DNA from: Telmatactis stephensoni
Lineage: Eukaryota; Cnidaria; Anthozoa; Actiniaria; Isophelliidae
Reading direction: 5' to 3'
Assembly (NCBI GenBank): GCA_029948255.1
Contig: JALIZF010001676.1
Span: 186,001-250,000, forward strand
Length of the DNA stretch: 64,000 nt
The position numbers and the translations under genes are program-made. A model generated the notes under the pieces. That model was not told the origin of the DNA, did no database searches, and saw only the letters and a program-made list of their open reading frames with translations. Shown one piece after another: positions 40,182-50,917 of the stretch. Each line of letters begins with the position of its first letter. The stretch's first letter is position 1.

Positions 40182-42418
40182 GCCAGTTTGAGGAATGCTA
40201 GAACTGAGTGTGTTCAGCGAAATTCTGTAACTGAGTTCAGGCCTAGCTCCCGGGCCGGCCAGCAGCAAGTGATAACATCTGCGCATGCGTCAAACTTCAG
40301 TGCGCATTCTAGCGAAACTCGTAATGGCGGCACGAAACTAGTGAAATGTGGCAGTTTCAAAGGATTATTTCAAGCTATTCGTACTTCCATGAACACTTAT
40401 TATCCACCCAAAATATTTATGGAGTCTTTTTAAAGCTGTCTGAAATTTTGCTAAATTTCTCACTTGGTTTGGTTGACTGAAGTGTGGAAGAAGTGGTTTG
40501 TTGACATGTGTTCATGGAAATTCTGAATGGCCCTGGAGCTATCAACAATGAATTTTAGGACAGTGTACCAAAAAGGTAGGTCTTTATGCATCAGTATTTC
40601 TTGTGGGTAGTTAAAAATAAGGATCAAAAGCTTTTATTTTAAAATAACAGCAAACTCGATCTGAGTTATTCCTCTGAAATCCCATTTTTGTGTGATTTTG
40701 ACAGTGATTATTTGTTACACCCCAAGATATATCCCACCTAAAGTCTCGAAAAATGATATTGCCACTGTTGGTGAAGTTGAATAACGACTTCAAACGATTA
40801 TCTTTTAGGGGGGAAGTTTGAGAATTTTGATGGTATTTAGCAATGTGTAATGTACAAGCAAATTTCATGCTGGTCAAAATTAAGCCTAAATTAATCTTCA
40901 ATCACTTGATGTCAACACTTTGCTTCTTTTGAGGCTGTTATTGAGCATTGAGCATGAATTATTTTCGGGAGTTTGAGAAATCAGTCAGAAAAGAGAGGTC
41001 CTAAGTGTCCTTTACAGTTGAGCTATTTTTTCTGGATGCCAACTTTACAATTTTACTCATGTATATGCATACAACAATGAATCTTATAATTATAATATTG
41101 TAAAACCTTCAAGATAAGATAGATCTGCATTGAAGGAGGGATCAGACCTAACATCAAGATGCTAGCTAAGCATGTTAATTATATTTATCCTGAAATTTAA
41201 CAGCCAGAACTTTTGAAAAAAGTTAAATGGATTGTGTGTTTATGTCTGTTTGCCAACACACGTACTGGGCACTTCCTAACTTAATTACTAAGTAAGTTAA
41301 GAAGTGTACAGTCTGTTGCAGGCACCCCACTCTTGTATATATTTATAGACCCTTGCTATTACGGAAACTAAATGACAATCCAAAGGGTGTCAACTATAAT
41401 GAGAGGTGATAAAGTCAACTAAATTGCCATCGTTTCCATTATTCTCATAGATTTGCAACCACTATACATGAGGGTTTCCTAGCAACTCAAACAAGCCAGC
41501 TCATATGCATAGTCCAGTATTTGGAGATGGTGTTTATTAGATGCTATTAGTGAAGTGATGTCAATAACTTCCAGGCTATGATATGTAAAAGGATCACAGC
41601 CAAACACAACATTTTTTGTTCTTGAACTATTTCAGTAGTATCTGTACACATATATTTGGGTGTGTATCATTTACATGTGTAGGATTATTTAGTGGGTGTG
41701 CATAGTTTAATGGTGTCAAGTCTGCTTAGTGTGTATTGATGTACTGATCTAGCAGCTGTTTGAAGTTGCATTTGAAATATTAAAGTTTATGTTGTTTTTA
41801 GATGATAACCTGTTGAAAATCTCTTTTTCTTTAGCTCCACAATTTGAACAAAATTTGTTAATCATAACAGGTACACAAGTATTACAGTAATAAGAAATAC
41901 TATTGCAGTTTATATGAATACAAATTGATTAAAATTGTACGTGTAGACCTTCTGAAGCATTTTTAAGTGATAAAAGCATTAAAACAGTCATCACTTGAAG
42001 TTCCTTTTCCGTGTTTGTGTTTATTAAATGTGGCATAAAACTCGGTTTAGCTTTATATTTGTAACGTGTACTGCGCAAACCAAACATTTTCGAAATATTT
42101 TCGGCTTTACTGCATTCAAATACTAAAGTTGAGTATCGGTTTTGCGAGATGGTTATAACTTTTATGAAGTAAGAAGAAAAACTTGTCTTTCCTGCCCTCA
42201 ACAAACAGAAAACAACAAAGAATAAGCAGAAGAACGATAGCGAATTTTAATAGAGCCGCCATTTTCATTGCATGCTCCAGCGATCACATGAATTCCGTTC
42301 AGCGGACCGCGCATACTCGCAACGTTATCACTTGCTGCTGGGCCGGCCACAAGTACTGCTGGGTTCAAGTGCCAGTTTGGCGGGCGAATGCTAGAACTTT
42401 GTGTTCAACGAAATTCTC
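40182..42418. repeat. ~50-bp direct repeats bordering a transposon
   Basis: ggtgccagtttg...gaatgctagaact...gtgttca.cgaaattct occurs at 40182-40230 and again at 42369-42418. Both copies lie outside the 9-bp target duplications of the element at 40261-42339, so the site was already duplicated, or a larger composite moved. Confidence 0.65.
40252..42348. mobile_element. 2.1-kb non-autonomous element, 16-bp inverted ends, 9-bp TSD (Mutator-like size)
   Basis: Element 40261-42339 has ends AGCAGCAAGTGATAAC and the complement, followed by weaker inverted similarity (both sides reach aatggcggc). It is flanked by GGGCCGGCC on each side (40252-40260, 42340-42348). There is no transposase frame in the 2 kb interior, which otherwise looks like ordinary AT-rich DNA. 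The GC-rich flank is nearly palindromic, so the duplication should be checked against an empty site. Confidence 0.65.
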
Positions 42419-42492
42419 TTTGAAGACCCACGTAAATGTTGTCTCAGAGACCGACTGACCACCTTCGGTGGTCGAGTGAGGCTCTTTCTCAG

Positions 42493-42867
42493 TATTAGAG
42501 AGCTTAAGCAACGAAGACGGCAACGAGGACGACGACGGCATCAGACAATGGACTTAATTACAAAATACAATAAACGCACGTGCAAATGAGCAGGGCTGTA
42601 AGGAAATCAACCGTATTCTGCAAAACTACAACGTGAAAAGTCCAGATTTCACGCTCTGTAGAGAACGGGAACTTGAGGACGCAAACCAGTTTATTTTCCG
42701 TTCGCCCAGAAACTCTCTCTTTCATTTTCTTTCATTTCAAAACTCTGGTCTGAATGGTAATTCAAATTAAATAAGCGAAAAAAATTGCAGTAAATATTGC
42801 GCTTGAATACGTTTTGACGTCCCGTTTTCCCTGCCGTCGTCGTCGTGGTTGCTTAAGGTCCCTATTA
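42493..42867. mobile_element. MITE, 365 bp, TATTA target duplication
   Basis: Element 42498-42862 begins gagagcttaagcaac and ends gttgcttaaggtccc. The arms share aagcaac..GACGGCAACGAGGACGACGACGGCA against TGCCGTCGTCGTCGTGGTTGCTT (in parts). TATTA flanks both sides. No coding capacity. Confidence 0.7.
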
Positions 42868-43582
42868 ACTGTTTAACGGTGCGGCTCACCTTAAATAGGC
42901 TAGTAATGGATAGTTTTGGAGCGAAGAACAACAATTCTCATTCAATTCATCTCACAAGAAATGGCCGATTGCCTATTTTCAACGTACAGAGAAAGATTTC
43001 GAGATACTTAACAAAACCAAGATAACTACATTAAAACTGACCAAAAGACGGAACTGAGTGAAAGCTTGGTGGATATTCACAATGGCAAGAGAACTGTACG
43101 AACTTATATTAAACGATGGAATTAGCCAGTGCCAAAACTTTTTAAAAGCTAAGTGTTATATTTTTTTGTTTGCTTGTTGTTTTACTTCTGTAAACTAAAT
43201 TATTTTTGTAGGGCGGTGGAACAAAACTAATACTGTGCATACAAGCTCCATTTCTGAGAGCTAAAGTAACCTTTATTAGATGGTTTCATCCATCAAGACA
43301 ACATAAAGCTTAAAATTGAGTCTTTTTGTCAAACCAGAAAAATGCAGCCGTTCACTGTGCACTGCTATATGCTGAATCAAACCGCCAATGGCGAAGTTAC
43401 TCGTGGATTGACCGAAATGACCACAGGAAGCCCAAACAATATATTTTAGTAAAATAACGAGTTTTCATTTGAAGACAAAAATCCAAATCAATAAATCAAT
43501 AATTTCTTTAGCGAAGAAAGAGTCATTAGCTATAAAATAAAAAACAAATCTGTCAAAAAGAAAAAAAAGTGAAAAAAAAGTT
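42868..43582. other. Intergenic, nothing recognised
   Basis: AT-rich sequence with no convincing open frame or repeat. Confidence 0.4.
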
Positions 43583-43658
43583 CACCGCCGGGTCGGAACT
43601 TGAACCCGGACCTTTCGCTTGTAAAGCCAAGGGCATATCCACTAGGCCATCCAGAAGT
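43583..43658 (-). tRNA. tRNA-like sequence (pseudogene or SINE head)
   Basis: The minus strand reads ctggatggcctagtggata...(A box-like), an anticodon-loop-like ggctttacaagc, and ggtccgggttcaagttccgac (B box-like T arm). The anticodon and T stems do not pair cleanly, so an intact tRNA cannot be supported; a tRNA-derived repeat is the better reading. Confidence 0.35.
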
Positions 43659-45062
43659 TGTATGACTTCGCCTGGTGAATTTTGTTGATTTATTGTCAGA
43701 GTGTGGTTACAAAACAAATGCAAAAATGCTCGTCTCTGTGCTCTGTAGCAAAATGTCGCTATAAATATGAAAGAAATTACTTTACAAAACACTAAGCCAA
43801 TAAACTAACTCAATACGCCTTTTTGATAGAGTACGAACACTAAAAGCTTGGATTACTTTGATGTTGCACTTGAAGAGATTTTTGTCGCTTGATAGCGATG
43901 TACAAAGTCTGGTTATCGACTGCAGTGCGATATTCTATTGCGTAAGTCATGTCTAAACTTGCTTCGGTACTTCGATGGTTCAGTACTCCTGAAATAGCTT
44001 GTACTTCTTCTTCCGTGTGTATTGAACATGTCTGGGAGTGCTTCTAGTCAATGCTATTTCAAGCTATCATGTTCAGTTTGTATTCTAGAGCTGATGTGTT
44101 CTCCAGCACTATTCAGTGACTCGGCTATCAAACTATTTTATACGGCATATATAAATTTTGTCTGGTCTGATTTCTACATAAATCGTGAAAAGCAAATATC
44201 GTTAATCTGTGAATAGTTCGGGAGTCCTTCGGGAGTCCCAGAATAAAAAAACATATTTCCTTTAATCTCGTACCGAGAGCCCACATTACTTTCGGCCTGC
44301 GGTCAATTGCATCGAGCATGCGCAGTGCCATAGTGTTAACACATTTGCGAGTGAGTGAGTGACACAATAGGTTACTACTTTATGTATGGCACCATTCTAG
44401 TCAGTCAATAGATAGATTGAATGGTGCCATTTCATGTTCTCATACACGAAGTAGTAAGCTGATCATTTGCATATTTTGACCCCTCACTATAACTCGTGGA
44501 TTTGCAATCCACGAGTTAAAAACGAATTATTCACTCAAATTAACAATTTCAAAAAGTTTGATCTGAAATATTTACGCTAAAAACATTTCTTGTTGTATTT
44601 TCTTGTTTCTTTTGCTCTCTCTTTTCGTAGCAAATAATGTATTTGTTTTCACTTCCAAGCGATTTTGTAGGTCAATCAATCTATAAATGTCTTTATACTT
44701 TGTTTCAAATTTTAAGTTGAGGGACAAAGAATAAGTAAAATTTTAGAAAAAAAAAACGGCAACGAAAATTTCGTAAAATAAGTTTTACTTAAAAATAACC
44801 TAGGCGCCACTGAAGCAGATCGCGCGCGCACATCAATACCTAGTTTCGCTTTCTTAGTATTATCGTCTCTTGTCCACACATAACTCATGGGTAGGGGCTG
44901 TTGAAAGCAAAAGCAAAACAAAGATAGCGAAAGTTTAACTTAAAGGCTCAAAGATACGAATTAATATAATGCATGCATAAGCGAGAATATCAGTTCATTC
45001 TTATATCATGAAAAAAGCCAAATCGTATTAACGCGCCCATTTTCTACCAATAGACCTAATCC
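43659..45062. other. Intergenic with a short hairpin
   Basis: 44369-44458 is an imperfect hairpin (taggttactactt..atggcaccattct against gaatggtgccat...gaagtagtaagc). Nothing else is recognised. Confidence 0.5.
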
Positions 45063-45235
45063 TCTAAAGGCTCGGCCAAACGGGAAATGTTTGACGACCA
45101 AACACGATCAAACATTGTTGGGTAATCCAACATTTTGTCGTTTGGCCACCTTGTTTGGTGGTGAAGTGATGTTGTTCGATGGAGCATCAAACGTGTTTGG
45201 TAGAATTTCATCTCTATCAAACATTCAATCACAGC

Positions 45236-45283
45236 CCCGTCCACATCGATTTATTTGAAAACGTATACTTTTTTATGCGTTTT

Positions 45284-45314
<31 letters not shown>

Positions 45315-45581
45315 ACTCATTGCCAAAAACGCATACTTTTGAAAACGCTGATGTCATAACACTATTCAATGCTTGTTCCATGAAGCGTTCTCCACTGTTT
45401 ACAAGTTTACAAGTTGTTTACACTGTTTACAAGTTATTATTGTCAAAAGTATTTGTTTTCAAGCGAAAACGCATTCGTGTGGACGGCTCTAAAACGATTC
45501 AAAAACGGTTAACGGATTCCGCGTGTCGACGCAAATACTTCTATGCGTGAACATAAATAAAAACGCATACGTGTGGACGGG
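45236..45581. mobile_element. MITE, ~346 bp, CCCGTCCACA ends, nested in an older repeat
   Basis: Begins CCCGTCCACA and ends TGTGGACGGG. Subterminal motifs aaaacgcat/atgcgtttt are repeated throughout. It splits an older palindromic region (about 45063-45740) in which 'tcggccaaa', 'catcaaac' and 'ccaccaaacaaggtg/caccttgtttggtgg' occur on both sides in opposite orientation. Target duplication not clear. Confidence 0.7.
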
Positions 45582-45740
45582 TCAAATAACGTCAAACATT
45601 TTTTTGTTCTCAAGTCTGATGGACAATGTTGGGTTCTTTTGACCGGCCAAAACAAACATGACTTGATGTGTGCATGTGTACCGGCTACAAAACAACATCA
45701 AACATGCACCACCAAACAAGGTGAACAACGACAAAATACG

Positions 45741-46905
45741 ATTCCTGATCTGTTCAGGTATGGAAATAAAATGGTCTTAAATCTAGCACTAAACTCAGCA
45801 ATTTGTCCAGCTGAATTCCATGGTTGATTGAATCACAGACTACCAGCACATGCGCAAACAAATTTCCCTCCTGTTCGTCATTGCAGCAGGTTAGTTAAGG
45901 TTCTCCACATTTCTAAAATACTTTCAGAGCTACATAATTCTTACACACAACCCCAAAGAAAATCACACCTTCTTACCTATCAGAGCTACATAATAATTCA
46001 GTGATTTGCATAAAACATAAAAGAAACACCAAATGTTTCAATATTTGTTTGAGCAATATAAAAATCGTTTCATTTTTATTATTTGAGCATTTTTAACCGA
46101 AATACCCCTGAAACTCGGGCACAAAGACGAAAGTTGCACAAATAAGCGGAGATCTATGCCAAAAAGACATTGTTAATGCAAAATCTTGAGAAAAGAAAAG
46201 ATGCTTTGTCGCTATATTCTTTAACTATAAATATACAATTATCAACTATTCTCTGATATCGAGCTTGGGCTCCCTGTGACTACATCAGTGTTTAAATGGA
46301 TTTCAACCAGTCATGGAGGCTCAAATTTGATCACGTAACAATGAAAACGTAATGTTCCAAAAATGACTCTTTTTGTCCTATTGCTCAGTCACTGGAAAAG
46401 ATAAATGAAAAATAGCTGCGCAATAAAAACGTTTTTTAAATCGCGCTATGCACACAATCACTTTTTAGACCTTTTTAATATAAGAATCATTAGACAACAT
46501 TTGAACATCGTATTGTATAAAACTAAAATACTTTTGATCCTGACCGCCCACATATCACTTGGACGCAGTGATCTGGGATAGGCTACATTATTTTGTAATG
46601 ACAATTAGTAATAATCTGCTACCAACAAGTTTTCACTTCATATAAGTAATATAGGATATTTTCGCTCGATATAAGCAATATATAGGATATATTAATATAG
46701 GCTATGTCGATGAATATGACGACGAATATGATAGGATAGATGACGAAATTTTAACGTTCTTTTGTTGCTGTTTCTTGTTTAAGTGTTTGTACGTTTTTCG
46801 GGTGGACTAGCTTGAATGGATCATACGTTCCCTTCTAGTCCTTCCCCACTGCATATTTTTCCCCTATGTTAAAATGCAGTGAAAATGGATTAATTTATAA
46901 TTAAA
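45741..46905. other. Intergenic, nothing recognised
   Basis: AT-rich. 'cagagctacataat' occurs twice (45926, 45980) as a minor direct repeat. No gene seen. Confidence 0.4.
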
Positions 46906-47305
46906 TTAAAATGTATTGTTCAAAACGTTACAAACTTAGCCTTATCTATTATCATACACGCATTTATCGAAACAACAATGATGCGCGCAAACAATTAAGA
47001 ACTTATACTCACAATTTCAGGACCTTCCTTTCTGGTCATTCAATCCTTGACGCCAGATTTTCGCTACTTCACTGCAAAGGTCTTTTCGAAATCTGCAAAT
47101 TCAAATCACTTTATTTAAGTCAATAACGACGGTCTTTCCTGTTCAAAGTCATCAAGATTTCGCAGCAGTATATTTTAAAACCGCAAAACTTTGTAATAAA
47201 ACTTAATATATGATATAATATTTCAGTATGTGGTAAATTCGGTTGACAATGAAGTACAGTTTTTCAGAGAAATTAACACCAACACTGATTGGTGTTCCGA
47301 ACTTT

Positions 47306-48309
47306 GAGGTGGCTCGACTGGCTCGAGTATATTAAGACCTGGGTCGATTGCTAATTGACTCAAATTCGATAAAAAATAATTTTGAGGAGATAGAAGATTT
47401 GAATTAATATCTTTCTTCGTTAAACCACTAAACTTGACGTCCTTAACTTATTAAGGTACTTTTATGATGTCACGTGACCTGATGACGTCATAGTCAACAA
47501 ATATTTTATTGCAAACTTCAAAGTAAAATGCGGTCGCGAGTATAACTCAAGACTCCAAAGTAACCATGCTAAACTGTGAGTCTTAACGTACTTCACAACA
47601 TTACCTCTTTTGGGCTTTATCTCACTAGAGAAACACTGTAGTCAGGTTTTCCGGGTTGTATGTTGTGAAGTACGTTAAGGCTCACAGTTTAGCATGGTTA
47701 CTTTGGAGTCTTCGGTTATACTCGCGACCGCATTTTCTTTGAAGTTTACAATATAATATTTATTGACTATGACGTCATCAGGTCACGTGACATCATAAAA
47801 GTACCTTCAAAAAGTTAAGGACGTCGAGTTTAGTAGCTTATCGAAGAAAATATTCATTCAAATCTTCCATGTCCTCAAATTAATTTTTTATCCGAATTTG
47901 AGTCAATTAGCGATCGACCCAGGCCTTAATATACTCGAGGGGTTTTGTTTAAGGCGCACCTCCGCTGTTTGATCGCAAAATGCGTCTTACAATGCTTCAA
48001 TGGCCATGAAATATGTAGAATTAAGAAACAACTTGGTGAAAACGCTGATACTAAATTAAAGTTCGAAAAAAATTAATCGAGGGAATCTCAAAAACATTAG
48101 GTTTATGAAAATCGCCATGCCGCCACTATAAATTATTGATAACTCCGATCAAAATGATCTTTAAATGACGTTTAAAAACGTCAAAAGAAACTTTAATCTA
48201 TCCCTAGACTTGCTGTGGAATTTTATTTGAAATTAGGTTTTTTGCCACGACGCATTTTGCGATCAAACAGTGGAGGTGCACCTCAAACAAAACCCAGTCG
48301 AGCCACCTT
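47306..48309. mobile_element. Long palindromic element with a second palindrome nested in one end
   Basis: The outer ends GAGGTGGCTCGACTGG and CAGTCGAGCCACCTT belong to an element whose arms (about 47306-47590 and 47650-47938) are reverse complements over nearly 290 bp with a ~50-bp loop. The right arm is interrupted just before its last 15 bp by another palindrome (47939-48295). Confidence 0.8.
47939..48295. mobile_element. Nested MITE, ~357 bp
   Basis: Ends gggttttgttt.aaggcgcacctccgctgtttgatcgcaaaatgcg and the complement with few differences, as inverted repeats of about 50 bp. It sits inside the terminal repeat of the outer element, so it is the younger insertion. Confidence 0.8.
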
Positions 48310-48912
48310 AAGTGGGCTTACAAAGACTACGTAATAAATATTGGCTTGGAATGCTATTATTAGGCCGGGAAACTTGCGCAAACAGCAGTTTGATCGGATC
48401 AAAAGATTCAAAGTATGTAGAATAACATTTTACTTCATTCACGAACATTGTGTAGTTATAGATGTAAAGGAAAACTTAGCTTTATGTACTATCGAACAAA
48501 TATTTGTCAAAATATAAACAATGGTGCGCGCACTAAAACAAGAACTTACAGTTTCAGGATCTTGCAAGTACATCCGTTTTCGTCATTCAATTCTTGCCGC
48601 AACATTTTCGCCACTTCACTGCAAAAATCTTTTCGAAATCTGCAAATTGAAATCACTTTATTTAAGTAAATGACGGTCTTCCAAAGTCGTCGAATTTTCG
48701 CGGAAACATTTTTTAAAGCGCAAAACTTTCGGAACTTTGACATATTACATAGTTTTTCAATTGGATTAACACCAACACTTATCAGAGTTTGTTTCCAAAT
48801 TTAAGTAGACTTACAAAAACTGAGCAATAAATATTGACTTTGAGTAACTATTATTAGGGAAACTTACGCAAATCAAATCGCAGTTTGAACGAATCAAAAA
48901 TTTGAAGTATAT

Positions 48913-49854
48913 ATCTAGTTGTATCTCATATTCAACTTCATACAATTTGACAAACTTCATGTATCCTATATATTTGGTCAGGACGAACGCGCATACACTG
49001 GATATAATCTTTCTCTGACTTTTTTAAAATACATCATTAGAGAAGTGTCTTCTTCACACAAAAATTGAGCAAAACCTACCTGGTTTAGTTTCTAACGTAC
49101 ACACTGATGTATACCTTGAAGCAGCTGATCTGCTTGGATTTTCTGTCTTCAGTGATAAGTACGTAAGCGATTTGTGCTCGGCCAGTTAGATCTGAAGACG
49201 TCAACTGATTCAGCAATTATGAAAGGGAAATTTCCCTTGCCTTTCAACCTACAGTCTTAGGTGAATCATATAAATAAGGGAAATTTCCCTTGAACTTGGA
49301 TTTATTGTCTTCAGAGGTTTAAGGAATTTTCCCTCGCCCTTCTGTGATCCGTAACTATAAACAACCAAGTGATTCAAATACCTTCTCAAGAGCGAAAAAA
49401 TTTCACATTTTATCGATAGCCAAAAGTACAATTTTGACTAGTAAGGTATAATTGCTGAGCCAATGATAATAATAAGTCAATAATTAAACTGATTTTGTTC
49501 TAGTATTTTATAGATTTCCCACGAAAACAATTTCTAATTAATGAACATCTTAACGGGGTAGTTTATAAACATTCACAATTTAATTAACAGCATCAGTTGC
49601 TCATTTTCTTTGTCGTGGCTACTTTAGATGCTTTCGTCACATTTCTACCAATCAAAAAGCTTGAATGTGACCACGTGACAAAAACGTGATCAAAACTATA
49701 CACACTCTCATTTTGCAAGCAATACTCATCGATCTAAATCTTGCAGATATAATTATGCGCAAAAGTTGAGTGACCAAGGTCTAGATTGAACAGTGGAAAA
49801 TCAGGGGCAGAATTAAGTGCTATCTTGAAGTTATGCCACAAATTCGGCCCCTAC
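48913..49854. other. Intergenic, nothing recognised
   Basis: 'gggaaatttcccttg' occurs twice about 65 bp apart (49225 and 49278). No gene seen. Confidence 0.4.
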
Positions 49855-50154
49855 ATGTTCAAACTAGGCCCTAGTCAGCGATGCGTACTATCGGCTTTAT
49901 TGTACGTACGCATGGCTAGAAGAACATAAAGAGTTTGCTCTTTGCTGGGGTTCGTTCGTTCGTGTAAACATCTAGATAGTTCTTAGCTTAGTCATATGTA
50001 ATATGTTCAAACTAGGCCCTAGTCACCGGTGCGTACTATCGGCCTTTATTACATACGTACGCATGGCTAGAAAAACATAAAGAGTTTGCTCCAAGCTGGG
50101 GTGCTTTTGTTCGTGTAAACAGGGATCTAGATAGTTCTTAGCTTAGTCATATGT
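49855..50154. repeat. Two-copy tandem repeat, 148-bp unit
   Basis: atgttcaaactaggccctag...cttagtcatatgt at 49855-50002 is repeated at 50003-50154 with scattered substitutions and small indels. Non-coding. Confidence 0.9.
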
Positions 50155-50667
50155 CTAATTAAATTCATTCAGTTGTATCGCATATTTTGTTTATATAAAA
50201 CTGTTGTTCAAGCAAAAAGTCTCATGACCAGTTTATATTTGTAGTGACTTTGTAGAACACTAAAATGTGCGATGCAGGCTTAGATACAAAATTCCAGAAT
50301 TTTTTTTAGAATCTTAGTCACCAAAACTATTTTTAGAAAATCTTGGGAATTTTAGACAGTAAATGAAAATTTACTAAATTTTCTAAAAAATGATTTTTTA
50401 GAAGCAAAAACGTCCCGAAGGTGACGAATGGCGACGACCAATAACTTGCATGAGGCAGAAGTGTGTATAGTGGAATCCGATCTAGGTTTCCTACCCAAAT
50501 TATGCTAACGATTAACTGTCTTTCCGCTTTGCTCTATTGGACACTGTCAGAACAATCATAAGTATCTCAGTCGGCAGCTTTGGTAAAAAAAACCTGTGTT
50601 TTAGTTGATTTTATAGTTATCCGTCGTTCTTTCTTGCTATATCTTCATCATGGAGTGGTGTTGTTTT

Positions 50668-50812
50668 AGTAGTTTTCATAAACCCGTGAAATAGTTACTA
50701 AACTAATACACATTAGCAGACCCTAATTCTATTGTTTTATTTTGTTCTTATTTGACTAATAAACATTAACTGCTAGTATTTATTTCACGGGTTTCTGAAA
50801 ACCGCTCTACTA
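50668..50812. mobile_element. Small MITE, 145 bp
   Basis: tagtagttttcataaacccgtgaaata at the left and its complement (tatttcacgggtttctgaaaac) at the right, with a ~75-bp unique middle. No target duplication assigned. Confidence 0.7.
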
Positions 50813-50917
50813 TGAAAATGAAAATTTTACAATTTTTTCAAGAATATAGTTTAGAGCTTTTTGGGGAAAATTTCGAAAGAATTTTAGCCCTTTTTTTGGA
50901 GGGGGAGGGGGGTAACA

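Larger units (their letters stand above)
46906..48912. repeat. Diverged local duplication, second copy uninterrupted
   Basis: 46906-47305 continued by 48310-48420 matches 48446-48912 in order (for example 'cttttcgaaatctgcaaatt.aaatcactttatttaagt', 'aacaccaacact', 'taataaatattg.ctt', 'gggaaactt.cgcaaa'). Copy 1 is interrupted at 47306-48309 by a palindromic element absent from copy 2, which therefore serves as the empty site. Confidence 0.75.
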
